Positions 1-7,594 of a stretch of 49,052 nt of DNA are shown here, piece after piece. Numbering within the stretch: the stretch's first letter is position 1; the number at the start of each line of letters is the position of its first letter. The notes beneath the pieces were generated by a model, which made no database searches, was not told the origin of the DNA, and saw only the letters and a list, made by a program, of their open reading frames with translations. The DNA comes from Bacillus thermozeamaize (lineage in GTDB: Bacteria > Bacillota > Bacilli > ZCTH02-B2), in assembly GCA_002159075.1 (NCBI GenBank), contig LZRT01000120.1:1-49052 (forward strand), read 5' to 3'. Position numbers and translations under genes: made by a program.

Positions 1-46
1 GTTCCTGCATTTTGCGTAAGTACTCGCGACGGCTTTGTAGAGACAT
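1..46 (-). CDS. Transposase/integrase-like gene, 5' fragment cut by window edge
   Basis: Reading leftward from an ATG at 46-44, fifteen codons are open to the window edge and read MSLQSRREYLRKMQE. This basic start resembles the N-terminus of DDE/integrase-core transposases of Firmicutes that begin with a similar 'QSRREYL..M' stretch; this is from memory, not from a search. Directly upstream (right side) lie a TCACGTCA/TGACGTGA inverted pair (49-56 and 76-83) and two degenerate direct repeats, as expected at an insertion-sequence end. The fragment is too short to assign a family. It could be another minus-strand gene, but the repeats favour a mobile element. Confidence 0.5.
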   Translation of the reverse strand, partial: MSLQSRREYLRKMQE

Positions 47-66
47 TCTCACGTCACATCCCCTCA

Positions 67-124
67 GTAAGATTTTGACGTGAGCGATCCACAATCCTTT
101 CGGTAAGATTTTACCTGAGTGATC
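67..124. repeat. Pair of degenerate 22-23 bp direct repeats
   Basis: Positions 67-89 and 103-124 share GTAAGATTTT followed by a (GA)C-TGAG-GATC segment: the first copy reads GACGTGAGCGATC and the second ACCTGAGTGATC, one base shorter. They sit between the truncated transposase-like gene and aroQ, and look like repeated transposase-binding sites at the end of an insertion sequence. No target-site duplication can be checked because the other end lies outside the window. Confidence 0.6.
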
Positions 125-133
125 GCGCCTCCT

Positions 134-162
134 TTCTCGATCCAATCCCTCTGTGGTAAAAT
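134..162 (+). promoter_or_regulatory. Candidate sigma-A promoter of aroQ
   Basis: TAAAAT at 157-162 is preceded by TGG (154-156), giving an extended -10 (TGN), and lies 17 bp after a weak -35-like TTCTCG (134-139). It is about 28 bp upstream of the aroQ start and just downstream of the direct repeats, so insertion of the element may have reset transcription of aroQ. Weak -35 match; moderate to low confidence. Confidence 0.35.
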
Positions 163-189
163 GTTGCATATCCGTGAGGAGGGGTAGGG

Positions 190-636
190 GTGAAAATTCT
201 CGTCTTGCACGGGCCAAACCTGAATCGCCTCGGGATGCGGGAACCGGACGTCTACGGCCGGCAGACCCTGGAAGATGTGAACCAGGAATTGCGCGCACTG
301 GGCAATACGCTTGGGGTGGAGGTGCTGGCTTTTCAATCCAATCACGAGGGGGAGCTGATCGATCGGATCCAGGAACATCAGGATGATCCCCAGCTGCTTG
401 GCATGATCATCAATCCCGGGGCATTGACGCATTACAGCTATGCGTTGCGGGATGCCCTGGCCTCTGTCGCTGTTCCGGTCATTGAAGTGCATCTTTCCAA
501 TGTCTACAGTCGCGAGCCTTTTCGGCACCAGTCGGTGATCGCGCCGGTGGTCAAGGGACAGATATCCGGGCTGGGCTCGTCGGGCTATCTTCTGGCTCTG
601 CGCTATCTCGCCGGGCAGAAAGGAAGTGTGGCATAA
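190..636 (+). CDS. aroQ: Type II 3-dehydroquinate dehydratase
   Basis: Cytoplasmic enzyme of the shikimate pathway converting 3-dehydroquinate to 3-dehydroshikimate. The 148-residue protein has the normal length of the dodecameric type II family and its motifs: HGPNLNRLG (7-15), catalytic-tyrosine region REPDVYG (Tyr22), [10 protein letters not shown] in the middle, and the substrate-binding segment [14 protein letters not shown]. The start is GTG at 190, five bases after a strong GAGGAGGGG ribosome site (176-184). The stop codon TAA abuts the GTG of the next gene, indicating co-translation. The aroQ-peptidase-efp order equals yqhS-yqhT-efp of B. subtilis. Identification is secure. Confidence 0.96.
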   Translation: MKILVLHGPNLNRLGMREPDVYGRQTLEDVNQELRALGNTLGVEVLAFQSNHEGELIDRIQEHQDDPQLLGMIINPGALTHYSYALRDALASVAVPVIEVHLSNVYSREPFRHQSVIAPVVKGQISGLGSSGYLLALRYLAGQKGSVA

Positions 637-1710
637 GTGAATCCCCAACGCATCCGCCGTATCCGCGACATGCTGAGAGAGCAGAAGCTGGACGCATTAC
701 TGGTCACGGAACCGAGCAACCGGCGGTATATCAGTGGCTTTACGGGAACAAGCGGCCTGGTGGTGATCACGCCCGCAGAGGCATGGTTGCTGACTGATTT
801 TCGCTATGTGGAACAGGCCGGGGAACAGGCGCCTTTCTTTGAGATCGTAGAGCATCAGGGAGAAGCAGTACATACGTTGAAAGAGCTGTTGAATAAGGCT
901 GGAGTTCGCCAGTTGGGATTTGATCAAAACCATCTCGTATACGGGGAATACCAGCGCCTGCAGGAGGCGCTCAACCCCATACGCCTCGTTCCGACAGCAG
1001 AGTGGGTCGAGCGCTTGCGCTACGTAAAAGACCCCGAGGAAATCCGGCTCATCCGCAAGGCGGTGGCGATCGCGGATCAGGCGTTTGAACATGTGCTGAA
1101 CATCCTTCGTCCGGGCATTCGGGAATGCGATGTCGCCGCGGAAATCGAATACAAGATGCGCCGATTGGGTGCCTCTGGCCCCGCTTTCGACACCATTGTG
1201 GCCTCTGGCCCGCGATCGGCGCTTCCGCACGGCGTCGCCAGCGAACGTGTATTGCAAGCCGGCGATATGATTACGCTTGACTTTGGGGCCCGCTATCAGG
1301 GATATTGTTCAGACCTGACGCGGACGGTAGCGCTGGGCCGGGTGGATGACAAGTTGCGGGAGATTTATCGTATTGTTCTTGAAGCGCAGTTAAAGGGCTT
1401 GGCAGAGATTCGTCCCGGGATGACGGGCCGGGAGGCAGATGCAGTGGTTCGCTCCTATATCAGTGAGCGCGGCTATGGCGAGGCATTTGGCCATGGCACA
1501 GGACATGCGATCGGCCTGGATATCCACGAGGCGCCCAGCTTGTCCAGGAGAAGCGAGAGCACCCTGGAAAAAGGGATGGTATTGACGGTGGAGCCGGGGA
1601 TCTATTTGCCCGGCCTGGGCGGGGTGCGGATCGAGGATGATGTATTGTTGACAGAAACGGGCTTGGAAGTATTGACCGGCGCACCGAAGGAATTCTTGGT
1701 GATTGAATGA
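637..1710 (+). CDS. M24 family Xaa-Pro aminopeptidase (YqhT-like)
   Basis: Metal-dependent aminopeptidase expected to remove N-terminal residues in front of proline in the cytoplasm. Of 357 residues, the N-terminal third is the creatinase/prolidase N domain (with a TDFRY segment typical of the subgroup) and the rest is the pita-bread M24 domain. The five metal ligands are visible: Asp pair in LDFGARYQGYCSDLTRT, His in GHGTGHAIGLDIHE, Glu in TVEPGIY and Glu in GGVRIEDDV. The start is GTG directly after the aroQ stop with no gap. It is followed 29 bp later by efp, the usual bacillar neighbour. Exact substrate preference cannot be read from sequence. Confidence 0.93.
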   Translation: MNPQRIRRIRDMLREQKLDALLVTEPSNRRYISGFTGTSGLVVITPAEAWLLTDFRYVEQAGEQAPFFEIVEHQGEAVHTLKELLNKAGVRQLGFDQNHLVYGEYQRLQEALNPIRLVPTAEWVERLRYVKDPEEIRLIRKAVAIADQAFEHVLNILRPGIRECDVAAEIEYKMRRLGASGPAFDTIVASGPRSALPHGVASERVLQAGDMITLDFGARYQGYCSDLTRTVALGRVDDKLREIYRIVLEAQLKGLAEIRPGMTGREADAVVRSYISERGYGEAFGHGTGHAIGLDIHEAPSLSRRSESTLEKGMVLTVEPGIYLPGLGGVRIEDDVLLTETGLEVLTGAPKEFLVIE

Positions 1711-1739
1711 GTCAGCAATTCGAATGATGGAGGTACAGA

Positions 1740-2297
1740 ATGATTTCAACCAATGATTTTCGCACAGGACTGACGATTGAAGTGGATGGGGAACTCTGGC
1801 AGATTATTGAATTTATGCACGTGAAGCCGGGGAAAGGCGCTGCGTTTGTGCGTACCAAGTTGCGCAATCTGCAAAACGGAAACATCCAGGAGAGGACGTT
1901 CCGTGCCGGCGAGAAAGTGGAACAGGCGCGCATCGATACAAGAGAGATGCAATACCTGTACAACAGCGGCGATGAGTACACCTTCATGGATAGCGAAACC
2001 TACGAACAGCTGACCTTGCATCGCAAGCAGATTGAACGCGAATTGAAATTTCTCAAAGAAAACATGACGGTTCACGTCATGATGCACAATGAACAAGTGA
2101 TCGGAATTGAGCTGCCCAATACGGTGGTGTTGGAGGTTGTGGCCACCGACCCGGGCATCAAGGGAGATACGGTTACCGGCGGCAGCAAGCCGGCCACTTT
2201 GGAGACCGGCCTGGTGGTGCAGGTGCCGTTGTTTATCAATGTAGGGGACAAATTGATTATCGATACGCGCACGGAAAGTTATGTATCCAGAGCCTAG
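1740..2297 (+). CDS. efp: Elongation factor P
   Basis: Translation factor that binds ribosomes stalled on consecutive prolines and promotes peptide-bond formation. The 185-residue protein has the KOW-like N domain and two OB domains. The tip loop reads [12 protein letters not shown] with Lys32 at the position that is modified in Bacillus. The C-terminal motif [20 protein letters not shown] is canonical. The start ATG at 1740 follows GGAGGT (1729-1734). The gene is convergent with the DUF441 gene, with only 2 bp between stop codons and no clear terminator hairpin. Identification is secure. Confidence 0.98.
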   Translation: MISTNDFRTGLTIEVDGELWQIIEFMHVKPGKGAAFVRTKLRNLQNGNIQERTFRAGEKVEQARIDTREMQYLYNSGDEYTFMDSETYEQLTLHRKQIERELKFLKENMTVHVMMHNEQVIGIELPNTVVLEVVATDPGIKGDTVTGGSKPATLETGLVVQVPLFINVGDKLIIDTRTESYVSRA

Positions 2298-2299
2298 AT

Positions 2300-2761
2300 T
2301 CAGGGTTTGGAAAAGAGAAAAGTCAAACATTTGATCAATGCGGCAGTAATCCCTGCGGCCATCAACGGTCCGACAGGGATTCCTTTTAGAAAAATGATGC
2401 CGAAAATGGAACCGATGACCAGGCCAATGATCAATTGTGGATCGGCCTGCAGGAGAGAGAGGCCTTTTCCGTTCATATACGTCGCGATGGCACCGCCCAG
2501 CAGTGCCAAAACGCCGACGGGCGAGGTAAAGAGCGAAAAGAGATCCTTCCAGGTGATTTTTTCTGCAGCAAACGGAACCAAAACGGCCATCATGAGAAAA
2601 AGCAGGCCGAATTCCAGGCCGCGCCTTTCAACGGCGGGGAAAAACCGTTCCAGGTGGAGCAGCTTCATGATCAGGAGCAGGCTTGCAGCGGTGGCCAGGA
2701 TATTCGAGCGGCCGATGATACCGATAATGACCAGAATAACGAGGGTCAGTTCCCCATGCAT
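2300..2761 (-). CDS. DUF441 (UPF0756) family membrane protein
   Basis: A 153-residue, very hydrophobic protein with four or five predicted membrane segments; it resembles the DUF441/UPF0756 family of Bacilli, whose function is not known. Features seen: an N-terminal hydrophobic run around residues 5-30, a charged linker (FFPAVERRG), then repeated glycine-rich hydrophobic segments, and a short C-terminal tail. It lies 50 bp downstream of comB on the same strand with its own weak AGGAAGG site, so it may be the last gene of a comA-comB-DUF441 transcript. No catalytic residues can be suggested. Confidence 0.8.
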   Translation of the reverse strand: MHGELTLVILVIIGIIGRSNILATAASLLLIMKLLHLERFFPAVERRGLEFGLLFLMMAVLVPFAAEKITWKDLFSLFTSPVGVLALLGGAIATYMNGKGLSLLQADPQLIIGLVIGSIFGIIFLKGIPVGPLMAAGITAALIKCLTFLFSKP

Positions 2762-2811
2762 AGGAATAGGAGCCTTCCTCTCTCCATCTGTTTCTTTTCT
2801 TCGTCAAAACC

Positions 2812-3579
2812 TTAGTTCATCCTATGATGGCTGGCAATAAAATAGTCGTCCTTACGATTCTCCTGCAGCGGCGCCAATGACGGAGGGGGCTTGAAACGGG
2901 CGACAACGGGGTACTTATCCAACTGACAGCAAATGATGAGATCCTTATGGCATCCGAGCTGGATCAGGCGTTGTCCGGCTTGCCCAAGCCGGATAATTTC
3001 AGACAACCGATGGCGGCTGGCGAGGTAGGCGTGATAAAGCGCCCAACCGAGATCACTGATGGTTAGCCCTTCTGTCATATGGAAGAGCTGCTCAATGAGA
3101 TACCCGGCAGTGAGGCCATCTTCGATGGCAAATTGATTCCTTGTTCCGGCACAGAGGATGGTGATATCGGTCTGGTGTGAAATGGCCTGCCTTGCGCAGC
3201 GTTGGCCGTTTAGCAAGGAACAGATGAGAATTTGCTCGGCTTTTGATGATTTCAGGATGGCCCGGGTTCCGTTTGTCGTCGTAAAAATGATGCGCTGGCC
3301 CTTTAATGGTGCGGAAAGCCACTCTGTGGGAGAATTGCCCAGGTGAAAACCAGGTATTTTTTTGCTGTTTCTTTCACCGGCCAGCAGGGAAGTCGGATAT
3401 TGGGCGTACAGGCTCTTCGCTTGCCCGATGATTTCCACTGGAATAATTTCTTCAGCGCCTTGGGCCACCCCTACGATCATGCTGCTTGTGGCCCGCAGCG
3501 TATCAATGACAATGACGGTTTTATGCAGAATATCCTCCTGCCTCAGTTCGTTTACCGTTGCCACGACATCGACATGCAT
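2812..3579 (-). CDS. comB: 2-phosphosulfolactate phosphatase ComB
   Basis: Dephosphorylates 2-phospho-3-sulfolactate to 3-sulfolactate, the second step after ComA. In archaea this leads to coenzyme M; in sporulating bacilli sulfolactate accumulates in spores. The 255-residue product shows family motifs: VIVIDTLRATSSM near the N-terminus, GERNSKKIPGFHLGNSPTEW, TTTNGTRAI, and CAGTRNQFAIEDGLTAG. The start ATG at 3579 is chosen because GGAGGAGGTG lies a few bases upstream; an in-frame GTG at 3603 would place the ribosome site inside the gene. The gap to comA is 29 bp, so the two are co-transcribed. Sporulation-specific control is inferred from the B. subtilis yitC counterpart. Confidence 0.92.
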   Translation of the reverse strand: MHVDVVATVNELRQEDILHKTVIVIDTLRATSSMIVGVAQGAEEIIPVEIIGQAKSLYAQYPTSLLAGERNSKKIPGFHLGNSPTEWLSAPLKGQRIIFTTTNGTRAILKSSKAEQILICSLLNGQRCARQAISHQTDITILCAGTRNQFAIEDGLTAGYLIEQLFHMTEGLTISDLGWALYHAYLASRHRLSEIIRLGQAGQRLIQLGCHKDLIICCQLDKYPVVARFKPPPSLAPLQENRKDDYFIASHHRMN

Positions 3580-3608
3580 CTCAACACCTCCTCCGGCGAA
3601 CACCTCAC

Positions 3609-4427
3609 CTATTGGTAGTCGTACTCGGGTATCAAAACATCAGGTTGTCTGTTGGAAAGGAAGGTATCGGCACGCAGTCCCCGGCGCAGCGATTCAAGGG
3701 AGTAGATGTCCTGGATGGAGATGTTTCCCAGATTCACTTGTCTGCCCAGGGTTTTCAGAAAATAGATTTGTTGTTCTTTGCGCGGCGCTTCCCAGATGAG
3801 GCGCTCCGGCTGCGAAAGGATGCCGACAATTTCCCGGACCAGTCTGTCGTCGGATTGTCCATGCTGGTCAAACACGCCTACCCCTTTTCCCGATTCCCGT
3901 CCTTCCACGATGGTAAATAACGCGCCGCAATCCCAATCCATCTCGACCACCTCCTGCAGGTGCGCCGCTTCAATTTGCCTGCCTTCGGCCTTTTTGCCAT
4001 ACTCGGTGATCACGAAAAGCCCCCGCTCTTGCGCTTCACGGATCAACCGCTTCCTCATTTTCAGCGGAAGATCGATGGTCCCGTCCGAGATCTCAATCAG
4101 CGGGAAGCCAATCGTTGTGACAAACCGGAAGTACTCCTCTTCCAGCCCTTGCGCCAACGCCACTTCCAATAAGGTTCCTCCAGGGTAAACCACAATGCCA
4201 TGTTGACGACCGTATGCCACCTTGGCGGCCAGTTGTTCGGGAGAATAGAGCGCCGATGTCCCGAACCCCAATTTGATAAAGTCGATATATCGGCCTGCTG
4301 TTTCAACCATATCCTGGTAAGTCAGTTGACCGATGCCGGTATCGATCACCATGGTCAGTCCTGTGGTGCGCGGTTTTGCCGCTCTCGTTTGCGAGGGATC
4401 TTCCAGTTGCGAGTGAAGAGCTGCCAT
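3609..4427 (-). CDS. comA: Phosphosulfolactate synthase ComA
   Basis: Adds sulfite to phosphoenolpyruvate to give (2R)-phospho-3-sulfolactate. The 272-residue TIM-barrel protein shows the family signatures GLTMVIDTGIG, DFIKLGFGTSALY, VYPGGTLLEVALAQG, and IEISDGTIDLP, followed by ITEYGKKAEG and the C-terminal LIWEAPRKEQQ. The start ATG at 4427 follows AAGGAG at 8-nt spacing. It is the first gene of a minus-strand comA-comB unit placed between efp and yqhV, where B. subtilis has no such genes, so the cluster is an insertion into an otherwise conserved order. This ComA is not the competence regulator of the same name. Confidence 0.93.
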   Translation of the reverse strand: MAALHSQLEDPSQTRAAKPRTTGLTMVIDTGIGQLTYQDMVETAGRYIDFIKLGFGTSALYSPEQLAAKVAYGRQHGIVVYPGGTLLEVALAQGLEEEYFRFVTTIGFPLIEISDGTIDLPLKMRKRLIREAQERGLFVITEYGKKAEGRQIEAAHLQEVVEMDWDCGALFTIVEGRESGKGVGVFDQHGQSDDRLVREIVGILSQPERLIWEAPRKEQQIYFLKTLGRQVNLGNISIQDIYSLESLRRGLRADTFLSNRQPDVLIPEYDYQ

Positions 4428-4584
4428 CCTACCAGACTCCTTCTTTTCTCAAACTTGTCAAACGCCGCTGCGTTATTTTATGCAGGGATGGGCGCATGGG
4501 TACTTGTGGATTTCTTTGTTGGACTTGCACACCGATCGGCTGCATAGACATGAAGAAAAATAGGTCAAGGACGGTGTGTGAACG

Positions 4585-4860
4585 GTGTTTTTTTGGTTGA
4601 ATCACATTGTTTTTGCGATGGGGCTATTGCGGTTGATCTCGGGGACCATCGAGTTATGCGCCGGGCTGTTGATGTGGCGGCTCAATGACATTGAAAAGGC
4701 GCTGTTTGTAAATTCGGCGCTGGCCATGGTCGGGCCGCTGGTGTTAATCACGACGACCACGATTGGCGTGGTTGGGATAGCGGAAAAACTCTCGTTCGCC
4801 AAATTATTCTGGATTCTATGCGGGGTGATGTGCATTTTTGTCGGATTGAAGGTGAAATAA
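4585..4860 (+). CDS. yqhV: YqhV-like membrane protein (DUF2619)
   Basis: A 91-residue protein with three hydrophobic segments (about residues 3-30, 40-62 and 70-90). It resembles YqhV/DUF2619, a small sporulation-associated membrane protein of unknown function that lies directly upstream of spoIIIA in B. subtilis, as it nearly does here. The start GTG at 4585 follows AAGGACGG (4567-4574); earlier GTG codons are blocked by in-frame stops. The position match with the B. subtilis order adds support. No enzymatic motif is visible. Confidence 0.8.
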   Translation: MFFWLNHIVFAMGLLRLISGTIELCAGLLMWRLNDIEKALFVNSALAMVGPLVLITTTTIGVVGIAEKLSFAKLFWILCGVMCIFVGLKVK

Positions 4861-4956
4861 CCGGGATGGTTTTGTGCATCTGGTGCCATAATAAGATTGT
4901 CCATCAATAGGTGGTCTGGAGTGTTTTTTCATCATCTTGTGTGAGGAGGGAGCCGG

Positions 4957-5292
4957 ATGATGCATCTCAGTGAGAAGGTCTCTTATCTGAAGGGACTGGC
5001 CGAAGGGATGCAACTTCAGCAGCAAACCAAGGAAGGGCGGCTTGTGCTGGAGTTGCTGGAGTTGATGGATGATCTGATTGTCGAGTTTGAACGGGCCGTC
5101 GACCGCCAGGATGAGCTGCATGATTATATCGATGCCATCGATGAAGATCTGCGTGATCTGGAATCTTTTGTGTATGATGAAGATTGGTACGATGAAGAGG
5201 AAGACCTCTTTGATGAAGAAGATGCAGAAGATGAGGAGCATGCCTATTCGGTGGAGCCGGATAAATCAACTGAAGAGCCGGTTTATGTGTAA
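4957..5292 (+). CDS. Small acidic CD1247-like protein
   Basis: A 111-residue protein in two parts: an N-terminal amphipathic helical half (LSEKVSYLKGLAEGM, then a heptad-like stretch to residue 70) resembling the CD1247 N-terminal domain of Firmicutes, and a C-terminal half dominated by Asp and Glu. Proteins of this kind often sit upstream of spoIIIA in Firmicutes. Two methionines open the frame (4957, 4960); GAGGAGGGAG (4942-4951) supports this start. A strong terminator follows 20 bp after the stop, so it is separated from spoIIIAA. Function unknown; the acidic tail could be a protein- or cation-binding region. Confidence 0.8.
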   Translation: MMHLSEKVSYLKGLAEGMQLQQQTKEGRLVLELLELMDDLIVEFERAVDRQDELHDYIDAIDEDLRDLESFVYDEDWYDEEEDLFDEEDAEDEEHAYSVEPDKSTEEPVYV

Positions 5293-5312
5293 ATACCGTT
5301 TCTTAAGGTTTT

Positions 5313-5348
5313 GCCCTTGCGGATAACGCCGCAAGGGCTTTTCTTTTA
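5313..5348 (+). terminator. Intrinsic terminator after the CD1247-like gene
   Basis: Perfect 10-bp stem GCCCTTGCGG (5313-5322) with CCGCAAGGGC (5329-5338), 6-nt loop, followed by TTTTCTTTTAT. It isolates the spoIIIA operon from upstream transcription. Confidence 0.9.
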
Positions 5349-5410
5349 TACATAATCTGTCCATTCCCGAATATGAATGTGGTAGAAACCTTGTACAAAG
5401 GTGAGAGCCC

Positions 5411-6394
5411 ATGACAGAAGCACACACGCCATTTTCCTGGCTGGCTGTCTTTCCTGCGCACTTGAAGGAGCTGTTTGCCGGATTGCCGGAACAGCACCTC
5501 GCCGGCTTGGAAGAAATTCGCCTTCGGATCGGCAAGCCCGTCGAGTTAATCCTGCGAAGCCAGTCCTTGTTCCTGACGCCGAAAGGGGAAGTGAGCCGCT
5601 GGCTGTCGGCGGGATACCGGTTCACGGTGGAGGACGGGGCCAAGATGTTGAACGTTTTGAGCAACCATTCCCTCTATACCATGGAGGAAGAGTTGCGGCG
5701 CGGGTATGTCACGTTGCAAGGGGGGCACCGCGTCGGCATCAGCGGCAAAGTGATCCTGGAGAGAGGGGAAGTCAAAGGGATTCGTGACATTTCCAGTTTT
5801 AACCTGCGGATCGCGCGCGAGGTGGTCGGGGCCGCCAACGGCATTATGCCGTTTTTGTGGAATCACCACCGGCAAGAGATTTTTCATACGTTGATCATTT
5901 CGCCTCCGCAGTGCGGCAAAACCACGCTGCTGCGGGATGTGGCCCGTCAAGTCAGCTACGGCAATTCGCCGCTGCCGAGGGGATATAAAGTGGGCATCGT
6001 GGATGAGCGTTCGGAGATTGCCGGAAGCCTGCGAGGCGTTCCGCAAAAGGATGTCGGTCCCCGGACAGATGTCCTGGATGGCTGTCCCAAGGCGGAAGGG
6101 ATGATGATGCTCATCCGTTCCATGTCCCCCGAAGTGCTGGTCGTCGATGAAATCGGCGGACAGACGGATACGCGAGCGTTGATGGAAGCTGTCCATGCCG
6201 GGGTGAAGGTGATCACCACCGCTCATGGGTGGGATTATGCGGACATCTTGCGCCGTCCCAGTCTGGCCCCTTTGTTGTCACAGTGGGCATTCGAGCGGGT
6301 GGTCATTTTAAGCCGGGAAAAGGGCCCGGGTACGGTACAAGCCGTACTGGACAAGGAAGGCCAGCCTGTTGCGCCGGGTGGGAACAGAACATGA
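5411..6394 (+). CDS. spoIIIAA: Stage III sporulation protein AA (ATPase)
   Basis: AAA-type ATPase that energises the SpoIIIA-SpoIIQ channel joining mother cell and engulfed forespore; related to type II/IV secretion ATPases. The 327-residue protein carries Walker A PPQCGKTT (165-172) and Walker B VLVVDEIGG (242-250), with the conserved GIVDERSEIAG segment between. The start ATG at 5411 follows GGTGAG. It is the first of eight consecutive spoIIIA genes. Its stop overlaps the spoIIIAB start (ATGA), giving translational coupling. Mother-cell sigma-E control is expected from the family, but no convincing sigma-E promoter was found. Confidence 0.97.
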   Translation: MTEAHTPFSWLAVFPAHLKELFAGLPEQHLAGLEEIRLRIGKPVELILRSQSLFLTPKGEVSRWLSAGYRFTVEDGAKMLNVLSNHSLYTMEEELRRGYVTLQGGHRVGISGKVILERGEVKGIRDISSFNLRIAREVVGAANGIMPFLWNHHRQEIFHTLIISPPQCGKTTLLRDVARQVSYGNSPLPRGYKVGIVDERSEIAGSLRGVPQKDVGPRTDVLDGCPKAEGMMMLIRSMSPEVLVVDEIGGQTDTRALMEAVHAGVKVITTAHGWDYADILRRPSLAPLLSQWAFERVVILSREKGPGTVQAVLDKEGQPVAPGGNRT

Positions 6395-6906
6395 AGTGGA
6401 TGGGCATGATCCTGATTCTCTTTTCCGCAACGGCACTCGGTTTTTATTACTCCAGGCGTTTTGCCGAACGGCCCCAGCAGCTCCGCCATCTGCAGGCGGC
6501 GTTTGAAATGCTGGAGACCGATGTGCTTTACCGGTTGGAAAGGTTGTCCGATTCGTTTTACCGGATCGGGTCAACCATACCGAAGCCCATCGGGCCCCTG
6601 TTTCACATCGCTGCGGAAGAGTTGGACAGGTCGGACGGGCTGCCGACGGAGCAATGTTGGGAGCGGGCGTTACGGCGAATCTGGCCGGAAACCTCTTTGA
6701 AGGAGAAAGAACAGGAGGTATTGCTCCAGTTTGGACATTCGCTGGGAAATTCCGATCGGGAAAGCCAAGTCAAACACATTCGAGCCCTCCTCCGTCACCT
6801 GCAGGTGGAAGAGGAATTGGCGCGGGAAGAGCAACTGAAGTATGAAAAGATGAGCCGCACACTCGGGTTTTTAGGCGGACTGTTTGTTGTCATCCTGTTG
6901 TTCTAA
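6391..6906 (+). CDS. spoIIIAB: Stage III sporulation protein AB
   Basis: Mother-cell membrane protein of the SpoIIIA complex, related to type II secretion GspF-like scaffolds. The 171-residue protein has an N-terminal membrane segment (about 3-19), the family motif YYSRRFAERPQQLRHLQ, a helical cytoplasmic middle, and a C-terminal hydrophobic helix (about 155-171). The ATG at 6391 overlaps the spoIIIAA stop by four bases. Length and motifs agree with known SpoIIIAB proteins. Confidence 0.95.
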   Translation: MKWMGMILILFSATALGFYYSRRFAERPQQLRHLQAAFEMLETDVLYRLERLSDSFYRIGSTIPKPIGPLFHIAAEELDRSDGLPTEQCWERALRRIWPETSLKEKEQEVLLQFGHSLGNSDRESQVKHIRALLRHLQVEEELAREEQLKYEKMSRTLGFLGGLFVVILLF

Positions 6907-6919
6907 AAGAGGTGGTCGT

Positions 6920-7123
6920 ATGTCCTTTGATGTGAGCGCCATCTTTCAGGTGGCGGGTATCGGTTTGATTATGGCGATGATTCATACCATTCTCAAACAG
7001 GCGGGAAAAGAGGAATACGCGTTCTGGGCAGGGATTATCGGATTTGTCGTGGTTTTGTTGATGGTCGCGAAAATGATCAGCGATCTGTTTCAGGAAATTC
7101 AGCGTGTATTTCTCTTTTATTAG
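6920..7123 (+). CDS. spoIIIAC: Stage III sporulation protein AC
   Basis: A 67-residue protein with two membrane helices (about 6-23 and 33-51) separated by the charged loop KQAGKEEYAFW, which is the hallmark of SpoIIIAC. It is part of the mother-cell SpoIIIA assembly. The start ATG at 6920 follows AAGAGGTGG (6907-6915); longer upstream extension in the same frame runs into spoIIIAB and is rejected. The gap to spoIIIAD is 51 bp. Confidence 0.95.
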   Translation: MSFDVSAIFQVAGIGLIMAMIHTILKQAGKEEYAFWAGIIGFVVVLLMVAKMISDLFQEIQRVFLFY

Positions 7124-7174
7124 CCGGCACATGTAAGGATGGACGGACCCTGATCCTGTCTGGAGGAGGCCCAC

Positions 7175-7564
7175 GTGGACATCATTCACATTGTCGGAAT
7201 CGGCTTGATGACCACCGTCTTGGCGGTAATACTCAGGGAACAAAAGCCGCAGTTCGCCTTTTTACTCGTGACCATTGTCGGTTTGTTCATTTTTCTGTTT
7301 CTGTTGGACAAGATTGTTCAGATTATTGATTTGGTCCGCCAGCTGGCGCAGCGGACGGAGTTAAACAACATTTTTCTGGAAACCATTTTGAAGATCATCG
7401 GGATTGCGTATATTGCCGAGTTCGGGGCGCAAATTGCCCGGGATGCCGGAGAGAATGGAATCGGGTCAAAAATCGAGTTGGCTGGAAAAGTCCTGATCCT
7501 TGTTATGGCGATACCGATTATATCCATCATTGTCGAGACGGTGCTGAAGCTGCTCCCGATATGA
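7175..7564 (+). CDS. spoIIIAD: Stage III sporulation protein AD
   Basis: A 129-residue polytopic membrane protein with about four hydrophobic segments. It contains the SpoIIIAD motif ILREQKPQFAFLL near the N-terminus and IAYIAEFGAQIARDAGE in the middle, both characteristic. It is paralogous in layout to SpoIIIAC. The start GTG at 7175 is preceded by GGAGGAGG (7161-7168). It is a component of the channel complex. Confidence 0.96.
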   Translation: MDIIHIVGIGLMTTVLAVILREQKPQFAFLLVTIVGLFIFLFLLDKIVQIIDLVRQLAQRTELNNIFLETILKIIGIAYIAEFGAQIARDAGENGIGSKIELAGKVLILVMAIPIISIIVETVLKLLPI

Positions 7565-7594
7565 ACATGTCACAAAAGAAGGGGAAGAGGCCCG

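Noticed and set aside
3580-3603. Upstream GTG start for comB
   Set aside because: It would place the GGAGGAGGTG ribosome site inside the gene; the ATG at 3579 fits this site correctly.
4460-4500. Sigma-E-like -10 (CATAAAAT, minus strand) before comA
   Set aside because: The -10 is close to consensus, but no ATA-type -35 was found at proper distance, so it was not listed.
5369-5399. Sigma-E-like promoter (ATAT near 5371, TGTACAAA at 5392-5399) before spoIIIAA
   Set aside because: Transcription would start at about 5406, downstream of the spoIIIAA ribosome site (5400-5405), so it cannot drive normal translation of the gene.
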